A stretch of 64,000 nucleotides of DNA. Origin: Gammaproteobacteria bacterium (GTDB lineage Bacteria; Pseudomonadota; Gammaproteobacteria; Steroidobacterales; Steroidobacteraceae). The notes under the pieces were generated by a model. The model was not told the DNA's origin. It ran no database searches and saw nothing but the letters and a program-made list of their open reading frames with translations. The stretch lies in contig JANYFY010000026.1 in assembly GCA_025359565.1 (NCBI GenBank), forward strand, positions 1 through 64,000, read 5' to 3'. Below, piece after piece: positions 6,189 to 15,957 of this stretch (within the stretch, counting starts at the first letter, position 1; each line of letters opens with the position of its first letter). The position numbers were made by a program, and so were the translations under genes.

Positions 6189-9091
6189 GGTGCGCGACTC
6201 ATCGATTTCATCCGAGCACCGCTTGGATCCAAGTGTACGGGGGATACCAAAAGCACTCGCGTGTTGCCGCTGCGCAATGGATCGTGAGCCCTCACGATGT
6301 CACCGAGTGCATAATCCCGCGCGACTAGTCCTAACCCGATCCATTCCTTCAGCGTGGGGCTATAAACTGTGGAAGTCACGTGACCGCAGGGGCGAGGCGC
6401 TAAGGACCCGATAAGCTGTGCGCCAGCGAGAAATTTAGATTTGCCATCAACAGCTTTAAGGCCCACCAGGCGTGGTCTGGAGGCTTCATGAAACGCCGGT
6501 CGATTGAGTAATTCGCGACCCACGCAGGTATTTTTTTGCTTGACCAGTCCGTCCATGCCGAGATCGAAGGGAGTAGTTTGACCGTTGATTTCGGAACTCA
6601 CCAAGTAACCCTTTTCCACACGTAAAATATCGAGAGCCTCAAGGCCATAGGGCAGCAGACCGGCGGCAACTAAGCCTTCCCACAACGCGAGCGTATGGGT
6701 CGGGCGGCAGTGCAATTCGAACGCAAGCTCACCGGAGAAACTTGCGCGCAGGACCTTGATGTCATGGCCCTGAAATAAGCCGACTGCGAAATCCATATGC
6801 GTTAGTTGCGCGATTTTCGCAAGCCACTCGTTGCCTAAGACTTGGGCCAGAGCATGACGACTAGTGGATCCGGCCACGGCAATCACCGACCAACTTTCCG
6901 TTACATCCGTGACTGACACCGCGCGGATGTCTGAAATTGTCGGGTAGTGCCTTGCAACACAATAATACTCAAAGTGCGAGAGCATGTGTTCAGCATGTCC
7001 TGAGCTCACCGTCGCGAGAAATCGATCGTCAGCAAGACGCAGCACGATACCATCGTCTAACACCATGCCGTCCTCGCGTAAGTTCACCATGTACTTACTG
7101 CGGCCGATTTTAATAGTGCTAGCCTTGCTGAGGTATATGGTATCGAGGAAGGCCGCTGCATCGGGACCTGCTACTTCGATTTTTCCTAAAGTTGAGCTGT
7201 CGATGATGCCGCCAATGCTACGCACACGTCGAGCTTCGGCAATCCCGGCGGTGAAGGCATCCGCACCATTAGCCTGATAGTATCGAGGCCGCATCCATAG
7301 TCCCATGGACTCTAACACAGCACCGTTCGACTCATGCCATTGATGCAGCGCTGTTTTGCGAGTCGGGCGCAGCGCCCCGTTCACGCGCAGTCCCGCGAGC
7401 GAACTTAAAGTCATCGGATAATAAGGCGGACGCTCGCGACTAGTGATGACCTTGGTGAGAGGGTCGCCTTTCAATTCCGCCACGATTCCTGCGCCGAGCA
7501 AACCGCTGGTGCGGCCTTGCTCGGTACCCACTCCAAGGGTGGTGTAACGTTTCACGTGTTCAATGTCGTTAAACCCTTCCGCTAGTGCGGCGCGCAAATC
7601 GGCGACAGTGACGTCGTTTTGTAAATCGACAAATTGATATTTTTCGCGAATAGGATCGCTGGGTGAGCGCCAGAAGGGCATCAGTGAGGGTGTCAAATCG
7701 CCGTGGCCTCTGGGCGCAGTTCCTGACAGATCTGTTTTACCCGCTACCTGTGCGGCGGTTCGCCCTGCCGTGTAACCGTCATGCAGCGCCGCATTAAGTT
7801 CGAGGCAGCCGTGTTCAGCACCCGCAATAAAGTGAGATTGGGTCAATTGAGCAGTAGCGGGCGACCAGCCGCCGCTCACTAGAACGCTATCGCAGGCTAG
7901 CGTACGTACTTGGTGTGGCGCATCGAGTGGCGCGATTTTAACCCCCGTGATGCGGTTGCCGCCTATCGTCGCGAGCACTGCAGTATTCAGCAAACAATGG
8001 ATTCCACTACGCATGAGATCGCCTCGTAAGGGAATGGTCTCTGAGGCTGTAAGCCGTGTATCGATGATGGCCCGGATGCGCATGCCTCCGGCTTGCAAGC
8101 GTGCGGCGGCAGCATAAACACGATCATGATTGGCAAATAGCACAAGCTCGTGGCCTATTTTTACGCCATAGCGCGCTAAAAATTTCTCGGCAGCATTAAT
8201 GAGCATAACGCCGGGACGATCATTGCCCACAAAGGCAATGGGTCGTTCCACCGCGCCCATTGCGGCTACCATGGCGCGGGGTTTCATGCGATAAACGGCA
8301 TTATTCCCGGCAATTCCGCCCGCTTCCCGATGCGCAATGATCAGATCGCTAGAGCCCCCCATGATAGTCGTGTCCGTGAATATTTTTACGTCACGCCGTG
8401 CAAGTTCTGCGAGCGTGGCGGCAATCCACTGCGCGCCGGGCAGGCCATCAATTTCACTTGCTTCAAATTCAAGCTCGCCTCCTACTACCGGTTCACGCTC
8501 GATGAGCCACACGTTTGCGCCCGCGCGGGCCGCAGCCAGTGCAGCGGCAAGGCCGGCAGGGCCAGCACCGGCTATCAGCACATCGCAGCTCGCATACATT
8601 ATTTTGGGAGGAGAGAGCGAACACACACCCGGTGCTGCACCAAGCCCGGCTAGATTGCGAATTAGTTTTTCGTAAGTTTTCCACGAAGGCCAGATAAAGG
8701 TTTTGTAGTAAAAGCCGGCACCCAAGAAACCGCCGCCTGCTTGCAGCAAAGATGCTACATCCCACTTCAAACTTGGCCACCGATTCTGACTGCGTAATGC
8801 CATACCGTTGCGCAGGACAAGTTGAGGTGCCGACACATTGGGAATGATATTAGGAAAATTACCCACGGTAAAAAGAGCGTTGGGTTCTTCGGGCCCTGCC
8901 GCGAGGAGTCCGCGCAGCCTGCGATACTTGACACTACGACCCATCTCGCGCACGCCACTCGCGAGTAGTGCAGAGGCGGCTGTATCGCCGGATTGGGCCA
9001 GGTACTCTTGGCCGTCGAAACTAAATTTTATGGATTTATTGGCTATTCGTGTGCCGACCCGCGTTGCCGCTTGTGTATCTCGATGACTCAT
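6185..9091 (-). CDS. soxA: Sarcosine oxidase alpha subunit (or N-methylglutamate dehydrogenase large subunit)
   Basis: A 968-residue multidomain flavoprotein. From the N-terminus: a Fer2_4-like domain (FSFDGQEYLAQSGDTAASAL, GRSVKYRRLRGLLAAGPEEPNA), a dinucleotide-binding FAD/NAD domain with VLIAGAGPAGLAAALAAARAG, and from about 600 onward a GCV_T-type domain (FDLGMDGLVKQKN, VGRELL) that in known enzymes passes the oxidised methyl group to tetrahydrofolate. The longer frame to 9187 is rejected because ATG 9091 overlaps the soxD stop by ATGA and gives the family N-terminus. It oxidatively demethylates a secondary N-methyl amine as part of SoxBDAG. The same subunit set serves N-methylglutamate dehydrogenase, so the substrate cannot be fixed by eye. 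Confidence 0.92.
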   Translation of the reverse strand: MSHRDTQAATRVGTRIANKSIKFSFDGQEYLAQSGDTAASALLASGVREMGRSVKYRRLRGLLAAGPEEPNALFTVGNFPNIIPNVSAPQLVLRNGMALRSQNRWPSLKWDVASLLQAGGGFLGAGFYYKTFIWPSWKTYEKLIRNLAGLGAAPGVCSLSPPKIMYASCDVLIAGAGPAGLAAALAAARAGANVWLIEREPVVGGELEFEASEIDGLPGAQWIAATLAELARRDVKIFTDTTIMGGSSDLIIAHREAGGIAGNNAVYRMKPRAMVAAMGAVERPIAFVGNDRPGVMLINAAEKFLARYGVKIGHELVLFANHDRVYAAAARLQAGGMRIRAIIDTRLTASETIPLRGDLMRSGIHCLLNTAVLATIGGNRITGVKIAPLDAPHQVRTLACDSVLVSGGWSPATAQLTQSHFIAGAEHGCLELNAALHDGYTAGRTAAQVAGKTDLSGTAPRGHGDLTPSLMPFWRSPSDPIREKYQFVDLQNDVTVADLRAALAEGFNDIEHVKRYTTLGVGTEQGRTSGLLGAGIVAELKGDPLTKVITSRERPPYYPMTLSSLAGLRVNGALRPTRKTALHQWHESNGAVLESMGLWMRPRYYQANGADAFTAGIAEARRVRSIGGIIDSSTLGKIEVAGPDAAAFLDTIYLSKASTIKIGRSKYMVNLREDGMVLDDGIVLRLADDRFLATVSSGHAEHMLSHFEYYCVARHYPTISDIRAVSVTDVTESWSVIAVAGSTSRHALAQVLGNEWLAKIAQLTHMDFAVGLFQGHDIKVLRASFSGELAFELHCRPTHTLALWEGLVAAGLLPYGLEALDILRVEKGYLVSSEINGQTTPFDLGMDGLVKQKNTCVGRELLNRPAFHEASRPRLVGLKAVDGKSKFLAGAQLIGSLAPRPCGHVTSTVYSPTLKEWIGLGLVARDYALGDIVRAHDPLRSGNTRVLLVSPVHLDPSGARMKSMSRAP

Positions 9092-9345
9092 ATGGCGGCG
9101 CCAAGTAAGTGTATTTCGAGCACGCTGCCACTGGACGGATTGCGGTGCACCCGTAGCCAGCTTCGGCACCCTCGCACATGCTGCCAATGTTCGATGCTCA
9201 AATTCGGGTTATCGATGCGCTCGTAGACCTCAGCGAAAGGAGAAGCATTCGGTGGAGCAACTGTTTTGTGAAACACAAATTCACTTAAGTGTCGCGGCCC
9301 GCAAAATGGGCAGGTCAGCCGAGTTTGCAGCGTGGCGAGCGTCAT
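9088..9345 (-). CDS. soxD: Sarcosine oxidase delta subunit
   Basis: An 85-residue protein with the SoxD zinc-binding signature: CPFCG at residues 12-16, then HWQHVRGCRSWL near 53-64. The length is typical. In the solved heterotetrameric enzymes this subunit binds one zinc ion and bridges the alpha and beta subunits. It overlaps soxB upstream and soxA downstream by 4 bp each. The gene order B-D-A-G is the canonical one for sarcosine oxidase operons. Confidence 0.93.
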   Translation of the reverse strand: MTLATLQTRLTCPFCGPRHLSEFVFHKTVAPPNASPFAEVYERIDNPNLSIEHWQHVRGCRSWLRVHRNPSSGSVLEIHLLGAAI

Positions 9346-10619
9346 AGGCGCACCGGGAAAGGCCCGCCGCCGCGCTCGTCGAGCAGGTGACCGGTTGTAA
9401 AGCGTGACAACCGATAGGCTTTTATGAGATCGGGTGCGCTGCCCGTGGCGACGAACGTTGCAAACGCGGCGCCCGAGGCGGGAATGGCTTTAAATCCGCC
9501 GTAACACCAACCCGCATTGACGAATACATTGTCATAGCGAAGTCGATCCATAATCGGACTGCCGTCCATGGTCATGTCATTGGTGCCCGCCCAATGACGC
9601 AGAATTTTGCAGCCAGCGATGTGGGGTAATAAATCAACTGCGCCTTCCACCACATCTTCCATGCGATCCCAACGGCCCTCGCGCGTGTAGGAAGGGAAGC
9701 CATCAAGCATTCCCCCCATCACTAATCCGCCACGATCGGATTGACAAATGTAGGTTTCGCCGTGACCGGGGTACACATACACCAGGACGGTGTTGAGCAA
9801 GGGTTTGATCGGCTCAGTGACCATAGCTTGCAACAGATGCGTCTCGATCGGCAAGGGTACGCCGAGCATCGAGCCGATCATGGCGGTGTGTCCGGCGGTC
9901 GCAAACACGATGCGCTCGGCCTCAACATAGCCACGAGTGGTTTCGACACCGCTTGCCATCCCGGCAGTACTGCGTACACCCGTGACCTCGCAGTCCTCGA
10001 TAATATCGACCCCGAGTGCGCTTGCGGCGCGTGCATAACCCCAGGCCACTGCATCATGGCGTACAGTGCCACCGCGTCGTTGTAGCAACGCCCCGACGAT
10101 CGGGAATCGCCGGGCGCGCTGGGTGTCTAATTCTGGACAATAACGCTTGAGCGCTGCGCGATCGAGAAGCTCGGCATCGATACCGGCAAGACGCATGGCA
10201 TTGCCGCGACGTGCAGCTTTCGACATTTCGTCTTCTGAGAGTGCCAAATCCAACACGCCGCGCGGACTATACATCACGTTGTAGTTCAAATCGCGCGACA
10301 AAGTTGCCCACCGACGTAGCGAGTCTTCGTAAAAATAATGATTTTCAGGTAACAAATAATTAGAGCGTACGATGGTGGTATTGCGCCCTACGTTGCCATA
10401 ACCCACCAAGCGTTTCTCGAGAATGGCAATGCGTTTAATACCGTGATCGCGTGCCAGGTGAAAAGCAGTAGCAAGGCCATGGCCACCAGCTCCTACGATG
10501 ACGACGTCGTAGGCTTCTTGGAGTTTGTGCCCAGTCCACAGCGGTTGCCAATATCCGTGACCCTTAATGCGGGCTCTTAGCAGTGACCACGCAGAATAAT
10601 GAGGCGAGGCTCCCCTCAC
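9342..10619 (-). CDS. soxB: Sarcosine oxidase beta subunit
   Basis: A 425-residue FAD-dependent amine oxidase of the DAO family. The N-terminal dinucleotide motif VVIVGAGGHGLATAFHLA follows a typical SoxB leader (GHGYWQPLW). RRGGTVRHDAVAWGYARAA contains the His to which FMN is covalently attached in characterised beta subunits. The C-terminal part shows NAGWCYGGFKAIPASG, the substrate/FAD region. It performs the amine oxidation step and passes electrons through FMN to oxygen. The GTG start at 10619 overlaps the Rieske stop (GTGA), so synthesis of oxygenase and oxidase is probably coupled. Confidence 0.93.
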   Translation of the reverse strand: MRGASPHYSAWSLLRARIKGHGYWQPLWTGHKLQEAYDVVIVGAGGHGLATAFHLARDHGIKRIAILEKRLVGYGNVGRNTTIVRSNYLLPENHYFYEDSLRRWATLSRDLNYNVMYSPRGVLDLALSEDEMSKAARRGNAMRLAGIDAELLDRAALKRYCPELDTQRARRFPIVGALLQRRGGTVRHDAVAWGYARAASALGVDIIEDCEVTGVRSTAGMASGVETTRGYVEAERIVFATAGHTAMIGSMLGVPLPIETHLLQAMVTEPIKPLLNTVLVYVYPGHGETYICQSDRGGLVMGGMLDGFPSYTREGRWDRMEDVVEGAVDLLPHIAGCKILRHWAGTNDMTMDGSPIMDRLRYDNVFVNAGWCYGGFKAIPASGAAFATFVATGSAPDLIKAYRLSRFTTGHLLDERGGGPFPVRL

Positions 10620-11728
10620 TTAATGCGTTCGCGAATATAACGCCGCATATCCAAATTCATATCTTCCATGGGCGCGTAGTACCCTTGGGTATGCAGGCGG
10701 GAGGCGATGCCTAGTTGCACGCGCTCGCAAATGGCCCAATCTTGTTGATTGGTCACGTCCCAGAAGGTACTGGTATCGGTGTGATCGAATTCCGACTTCG
10801 CTATTTCTTCTTCGGCAAATAAAAATAAACATTCCACTTCAGTGCGATACGCGGCAATAGGGTGCAAAATATAGGCTGTTACATGATCGCAGGCCATGCT
10901 CAACCATAGATTCGGATACACCAACTCACCCTTATGCTTGGTTTTTTCCGCATCGCTTAAGCCTTTTAACGGTGCCCGTCGCGTGGTGCCGCTCCACGTG
11001 AACGTGTAGGCTCCCTCGCGATGCGCAATCCCGTCCTGCCAGTCAAGCCCTGCACCGCCCTTCATGCGAAATGCGGGCACTAAACGGCACAGTTCCGGAT
11101 GCACGGGGCCGCAGTGATAACACTCATTATAGTTTTCGCAGAGAATTTTCCAGTTCGCATCGACCTCGTAGCGAATGCGATGACCAATTCGCATATCCGT
11201 TAACGGGTAATTTGCAATACGCGTTAACGCTTTAGTCATTTGCGCGCCCAGCGACTGAGCTTCTTTGGGCGAGCCATGTATAAACACAAAACCACCCCAA
11301 ATCTCACACCCCAACGGGTAGAGAGAAAAATCTTCGCGTCGAAATTCCGGGTCATCAGTCAGAAACGGTGCGCCGATAAGTGCGCCTTCGGCGTCATAAG
11401 TCCAAGCGTGGTACGGGCAACGAATACCACCGTTTGTGAGAACCGACGATGGTAATACCGCTCGACCCGGTTTTAAAACCGCATTCTTAGGCGCACATAG
11501 CTGCGCGCCGCGGTGACGACAGACATTGTAAAAGGCTCTCAGCTGCTGGTTTTTACCGCGCACGATGAGTACGCTGTCACCGACCAAATTGACCACCTGA
11601 AAATCACCCGCGGTGGGGATTTCCTCTGCTCTGCATACAGCGACCCATTCGCGCAAAAAAATACACGCAACCTCGCGTTTGAACACGTCAGCGTCAAGGT
11701 AATCGCGTGAGGGAAGGGATAATTCCAT
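10616..11728 (-). CDS. Rieske non-heme iron oxygenase, alpha subunit (N-demethylase-like)
   Basis: A 370-residue ring-hydroxylating-type oxygenase. The Rieske 2Fe-2S site is CRHRGAQLC...CPYHAWTYD (residues about 71-108). The mononuclear iron region is ENYNECYHCGPVHPE, giving the usual two His ligands. Overall it resembles GbcA/stachydrine demethylase-type enzymes that cut methyl groups from quaternary ammonium compounds. It is the first gene of the soxBDAG operon and overlaps soxB by 4 bp. No GbcB-like reductase is present nearby. The substrate is inferred to be a methylated amine whose product enters SoxBDAG; glycine betaine is the default guess only. Confidence 0.88.
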   Translation of the reverse strand: MELSLPSRDYLDADVFKREVACIFLREWVAVCRAEEIPTAGDFQVVNLVGDSVLIVRGKNQQLRAFYNVCRHRGAQLCAPKNAVLKPGRAVLPSSVLTNGGIRCPYHAWTYDAEGALIGAPFLTDDPEFRREDFSLYPLGCEIWGGFVFIHGSPKEAQSLGAQMTKALTRIANYPLTDMRIGHRIRYEVDANWKILCENYNECYHCGPVHPELCRLVPAFRMKGGAGLDWQDGIAHREGAYTFTWSGTTRRAPLKGLSDAEKTKHKGELVYPNLWLSMACDHVTAYILHPIAAYRTEVECLFLFAEEEIAKSEFDHTDTSTFWDVTNQQDWAICERVQLGIASRLHTQGYYAPMEDMNLDMRRYIRERIK

Positions 11729-11912
11729 CTGGCTATTTTAGCATTAGGCCAAGTAAAGCACGTAGCGCTTCTTCCAACCAGGCACAGGTCGAGCGAGCCA
11801 AGATCCGAACAGTGCTCAGCTCCTCAGTACCGGTAGCGGCAGTCAACCGAATGCGGCTCCGCGCATTGTTAGTCTTATGCAACGACACCTTGCTAAGTCT
11901 GAGGATGCGATC

Positions 11913-13298
11913 ATGATCCAACCCGCTATCGCCTTAAACCGATTTGGTCTTGGCGCAAGACCGGGTGATCGCGTCACGGGCGAGCCCCAACGCTGGCTGA
12001 TGGCGCAATGTGATCGCTTTGAACCTAAGCCTAAAGCTTGGGCGGGGATACGCGATTTGTCGACATCCATTCTCGAGAACCATGAAGTTCAAGTCGCGAT
12101 TAAAGCGTCTAAGATCAAGGATGAGGTTAATCGTGCAAAGTCCCTGAAAGCACGCGCCGACTTGGCTCAGTCCGTCTATTGGACAACCACCGATAGCCGC
12201 TTAGTCAGCGCGCTGACTACGAGTGCCCCGTTCGTCGAGCGGTTGGTACATTTCTGGGCTAATCATTTTGCAGTTTCCGTGGAAAAAGGCGGCGTTAATC
12301 TCACCGCCGGATTGATGGAGCGGGATGCCATCCGCGCGCATGTGCTGGGACGCTTCGAGGACATGTTGGTCGCCGTTGAGCAACATCCCGCGATGCTGGA
12401 TTTCTTGGATCAAAACGTCTCACTCGGACCGCACAGCCCCGCCGCGCAGGCCGCGTCACGCAACGGCAAAGAACGGGGACTCAACGAAAATCTGGCGCGT
12501 GAGATCATGGAATTGCACACCCTGGGGGTGCGCAGCGGTTACACTCAAACCGATGTCACCGAATTTGCCCGGGCATTAACCGGCTGGAATACGGCGGGCC
12601 GCGAAGACCACGCTGCGGACGGAATGACTGCGGCGCCGGGAGATTTTAGGTTCCGGCCACGTTCCCACGAGCCGGGAGTGCGCACGATTTTAGGCCGGCG
12701 CTACGAGCAAGTGGACCAGCATCAGGCACTGGCTGTGTTGCAGGATCTAGCGCACCATCCCGCAACGGCCACACTGATTGCGACCAAGCTGGTACGCCAC
12801 TTTGTGGCCGATGATCCGCCGGCTGCCGTCGTTGCACGAGTCGCCAGCGCTTTTCGCAATAGTCGCGGAGATTTGCCGAGCACCTACGCGGCGTTGGTTG
12901 CGGCACCGGAAGCCTGGGTTACCGCATTACCGAAATTCAAGACACCCTGGGACTGGATAGTGTCCGCACTGCGCGGGCTTGACCGAGTTGATTCCGACGG
13001 CCTCAATGTTCAGGCGATTTTATATCAGCTGGGACAGCCCATATGGAAACCCGGGTCACCGGCAGGTTATGCAGATACGGCGGCCGATTGGGCAGGACCG
13101 GATGCGCTGCTCCGACGTGTCGAGGAAGCCCGCCGATTGGCCACCCTAAGCGGTGCGGGTACTGATCCGCGTCAACTGCTGGATGAGCTGTTGCCTGGAA
13201 TCGCCAGTACTTTCACCCACACTGCTATCGCCCGCGCGTCTAGCCTGCCGCAAGGCATCGCCTTGCTGCTGGTCGCGCCAGAATTCATGAGGAGGTAA
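11913..13298 (+). CDS. DUF1800 family protein
   Basis: A 461-residue DUF1800 protein. Recognisable family segments are ALNRFGLGARPGD at the N-terminus, LVHFWANHFAVSV, REIMELHTLGV and the final LLLVAPEFMRR. DUF1800 genes are almost always followed by a DUF1501 gene, as here, and are thought to act in the envelope or periplasm, but no biochemical role is established. The start at 11913 has GAGGA upstream and gives the family N-terminus; a longer frame to 11877 adds 12 unconserved residues. The Shine-Dalgarno of the next gene is embedded in its last codons. No clear signal peptide. Confidence 0.85.
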   Translation: MIQPAIALNRFGLGARPGDRVTGEPQRWLMAQCDRFEPKPKAWAGIRDLSTSILENHEVQVAIKASKIKDEVNRAKSLKARADLAQSVYWTTTDSRLVSALTTSAPFVERLVHFWANHFAVSVEKGGVNLTAGLMERDAIRAHVLGRFEDMLVAVEQHPAMLDFLDQNVSLGPHSPAAQAASRNGKERGLNENLAREIMELHTLGVRSGYTQTDVTEFARALTGWNTAGREDHAADGMTAAPGDFRFRPRSHEPGVRTILGRRYEQVDQHQALAVLQDLAHHPATATLIATKLVRHFVADDPPAAVVARVASAFRNSRGDLPSTYAALVAAPEAWVTALPKFKTPWDWIVSALRGLDRVDSDGLNVQAILYQLGQPIWKPGSPAGYADTAADWAGPDALLRRVEEARRLATLSGAGTDPRQLLDELLPGIASTFTHTAIARASSLPQGIALLLVAPEFMRR

Positions 13299-13303
13299 GT
13301 GAC

Positions 13304-14428
13304 ATGATAGATCGACGTCAATTGCTGTTAGGAAGCGCACTGATCTTCGTGCCGCGCCTACTGTTCGCGAAGGTTGAAATGAAGCGGCGGTTCGTGTTTA
13401 TTATTCAACGCGGCGCAGCCGACGGACTCGACACCTTAGTGCCGACGGGTGACCCTGACTATGCACGGCTGCGCGGCGCGATCGCACTCGATCCCGCGAC
13501 TACAATTCCGCTGGGTGACTTATTTTCTCTGCACGGCGCACTACAACGCGTCGGTCAGATGTACCAGGCTAAGCAGGCGTTGTTTTGCCATGCGGTGGCG
13601 AGTCCCTATCGCGACCGTTCACATTTTGATGGTCAGAATATTCTGGAAAGTGGAGCGATGGCTCCGTTCGCTCGCGAGGATGGATGGCTCAATCGCTTGT
13701 TGACGCTATTGCCGGCGAGTCGCGCCGTGGCGCTGGCGCCGAGTGCCTCGCTCGCGTTGCGAGGACCTGTGCCAGTGATCACTTACGCGCCGTCAGGATT
13801 ACCCGATGCCGGTGACGACATGTTAATGCGCGTCGACCAGCTGTATGCCGAGGACGCGATATTGCATCCATTGTGGGGAGAGGCTTTGAGCGCCCGTGGC
13901 ATGACCGGTGCAGCTAAGCAACAAGATCCCGCGGCGATCGGTAAATTAACTGCCGGGTTTCTCGCACTATCGGATGGACCAAGAATTGCCATGATCGAAA
14001 CCGTCGGCTGGGATACGCACACCGCGCAAAACGCCCGCCTTGATCGCCAGCTGACCCAGCTCGACCATTTGTTAGGTGCCTTGATGGATAATCTGGGTCC
14101 GCTGTGGAATGACACAGTCGTGGTCGTCGCCACCGAATTTGGACGCACGGCAGCCGTCAATGGCACTCGGGGCACTGACCATGGTACGGCGAGCCTCGCC
14201 ATGGTGCTCGGAGGCGCCGTGCAAGGCGGACGTGTCATCACTGACTGGCCCGGTCTTTCGATCGGTGCTCTTTATCAAAGTCGCGATCTTAAGCCGACCC
14301 GGGCGCTCGACACCGTTCTTGCCAGCGCGGCGGCACAGTGCTTTCGACTCGATCCGCAAAAGACTGCTTTAGCCCTGTTTCCTGGCAGTACAGTTGATAA
14401 AACACTGGGCCAATTGATTGTCAGTTGA
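13304..14428 (+). CDS. DUF1501 family protein, probably exported by Tat
   Basis: A 374-residue DUF1501 protein (alkaline-phosphatase/sulfatase-like superfamily by general knowledge). The N-terminus IDRRQLLLGSALIF resembles a twin-arginine signal. Family blocks seen: FIIQRGAADGLDTLVP, SPYRDRSHFDGQNILESG, GWDTHTAQNARLDRQL and VVVATEFGRTAAVNGTRGTDHGTA. Metal-binding Asp/His residues are plausible in SPYRDRSHFDGQ and GTDHGT. It follows the DUF1800 gene by 5 nt with AGGAGG as ribosome site, so the two are co-translated partners. Enzymatic function unknown. Confidence 0.88.
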   Translation: MIDRRQLLLGSALIFVPRLLFAKVEMKRRFVFIIQRGAADGLDTLVPTGDPDYARLRGAIALDPATTIPLGDLFSLHGALQRVGQMYQAKQALFCHAVASPYRDRSHFDGQNILESGAMAPFAREDGWLNRLLTLLPASRAVALAPSASLALRGPVPVITYAPSGLPDAGDDMLMRVDQLYAEDAILHPLWGEALSARGMTGAAKQQDPAAIGKLTAGFLALSDGPRIAMIETVGWDTHTAQNARLDRQLTQLDHLLGALMDNLGPLWNDTVVVVATEFGRTAAVNGTRGTDHGTASLAMVLGGAVQGGRVITDWPGLSIGALYQSRDLKPTRALDTVLASAAAQCFRLDPQKTALALFPGSTVDKTLGQLIVS

Positions 14429-14447
14429 CTCGATTACCAATGACGCG

Positions 14448-15869
14448 TTACCTCGTAAACCATTTTAAACTTTTATACAACGCCACGACATCACCCACAA
14501 TTAATAGACCCGGCGACTCCAGTTGAGCCAGCGCTGCGGCCGCGCCGATCCCTGCAAGTGTTGCAGTGATGACACGCTGCTGCTCGGTGGTTCCTTGGGA
14601 GATGAGTCCGGCGGCGCGTGAGGGTGGTGCACCGTGTGCGAGAAGTCGCTCGACGATATGCTCGAGCCGCGCTAGTCCCATATAGAACACCGCAGTGGTT
14701 CCTGGCATCGCCAAAGCCCGCCAGTCGGGTTCCTTGCCCTGCCTGTCCGCATGTCCAGTGACGAAGCTTACACTTTGGGCATGATCGCGATGGGTCAGTG
14801 GTATGCCTGCGTAGGCGGCACAGCCGAGGGCGGCGGTAATGCCAGGAACAACGCTAAAATTAATTTTAGCCGCGGCGAGCGCTTCTAATTCTTCGCCGCC
14901 ACGACCGAAGATAAACGGATCACCGCCTTTGAGTCGCACCACGCGCTCGCCTTGTTGCGCGTGGCGGATTAGTAGCGCGGTGATGGAATCTTGAGTAGTG
15001 CTGGGTCCTCCAGAGGCTTTACCCACACATACACGGCTGGCATCTCGTCGTGCCAGATCTAAAATTCCGGCGGGCACCAATCGGTCGTAAAAAATAACAT
15101 CTGCGTCTTGCAATGCTCGCAAGGCTTTCAGCGTTAGCAATTCCGGATCGCCGGGTCCGGCGCCTACTAGCATTACAGAGCCTACCGTGGTTGGGTGCAC
15201 CGTGGTCTCGCCAAGCGATGCTAGGGTAGCCTCAAGCAATTCTTGCGCGATGCGGCGCGCGCCCTGCTTATCGCCTTCGATGAATCGGCTCGCACTCGCG
15301 CCATCGATAATAGTTTCAAAAAAACGCCGCCGTACCGCGGTGCTGGGTAGGCGCTCGCCGCTGGATTTGCGTAGTTCTTGTAACCATACGGCCAGTGGAC
15401 CGAAACGCTGAGGAATAAGGGCTTCCAGGCGTTCGCGCAAGCGACGCGCTAGAACCGGAGAAGCACCACCGGTAGAAATGGCGACGAGTACGGGGTCACG
15501 GTCGATGAGGGCCGGAACAATGAAGCGCGAAGCTTTGAGATCATCGACGACATTCACGGGGATAGCGCGCTCCTCGGCAAGCTTTGCAATAGAGCGATTG
15601 AGATCGCGATCTGCTGTCGCCACAATGACGAGTCTTACCTGATTGAGGTCATCGGAAATGAACTTGCGGATTTGCAAGTTCAGTTGGATTTGCGCGGCCG
15701 CATTAGCGTGCGCCATCTTGTGAAGTTGTGCCAAAATTTCTGGCGCAACAACCGTGATGAGCGCGCCCGTACGCATTAAAAGGGAAATCTTGCGAAAAGC
15801 TACTTCGCCGCCACCGACTACCAGCACCTTTTGTCCCGACAAATCAAAGAACATGGGAAAGTAATTCAT
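14448..15869 (-). CDS. cysG: Siroheme synthase (multifunctional CysG)
   Basis: A 473-residue fusion, close to the 457 of E. coli CysG. The N-terminal half (KVLVVGGGEVAFRKISLL) is the NAD-dependent precorrin-2 dehydrogenase/ferrochelatase. The C-terminal half (VGAGPGDPELLTLKALRAL, VRLKGGDPFIFGRGGEE, PGITAALGCAAYAGIPLTHR) is uroporphyrinogen-III C-methyltransferase. Together they make siroheme, the cofactor of sulfite reductase. It lies downstream of cysH in the same direction (88 bp gap), consistent with a sulfate assimilation unit. No sulfite reductase gene is in the window. Confidence 0.97.
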   Translation of the reverse strand: MNYFPMFFDLSGQKVLVVGGGEVAFRKISLLMRTGALITVVAPEILAQLHKMAHANAAAQIQLNLQIRKFISDDLNQVRLVIVATADRDLNRSIAKLAEERAIPVNVVDDLKASRFIVPALIDRDPVLVAISTGGASPVLARRLRERLEALIPQRFGPLAVWLQELRKSSGERLPSTAVRRRFFETIIDGASASRFIEGDKQGARRIAQELLEATLASLGETTVHPTTVGSVMLVGAGPGDPELLTLKALRALQDADVIFYDRLVPAGILDLARRDASRVCVGKASGGPSTTQDSITALLIRHAQQGERVVRLKGGDPFIFGRGGEELEALAAAKINFSVVPGITAALGCAAYAGIPLTHRDHAQSVSFVTGHADRQGKEPDWRALAMPGTTAVFYMGLARLEHIVERLLAHGAPPSRAAGLISQGTTEQQRVITATLAGIGAAAALAQLESPGLLIVGDVVALYKSLKWFTR

Positions 15870-15957
15870 GGCTTATCCTAGCGATGAATGGCGTGAACCG
15901 CGCGTCTATTGGCGGCCCTGGCGGGTAAGGTGATTGCCGCTAGCGCCGAATGTGTCG

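Noticed and set aside
8330-8675. Plus-strand frames of 107 and 112 codons antisense to soxA
   Set aside because: They lie wholly inside the strongly conserved soxA coding region, have no family features, and are mirror frames of it.
9092-9187. N-terminal extension of soxA by 32 codons
   Set aside because: It overlaps soxD heavily, is not family-like, and ATG 9091 gives the ATGA coupling seen throughout the operon.
5706-11728. Calling the sox operon N-methylglutamate dehydrogenase outright
   Set aside because: The subunit families are shared, but no NMG synthase (mgsABC) genes are in the window, so sarcosine oxidase naming is kept with the alternative stated.
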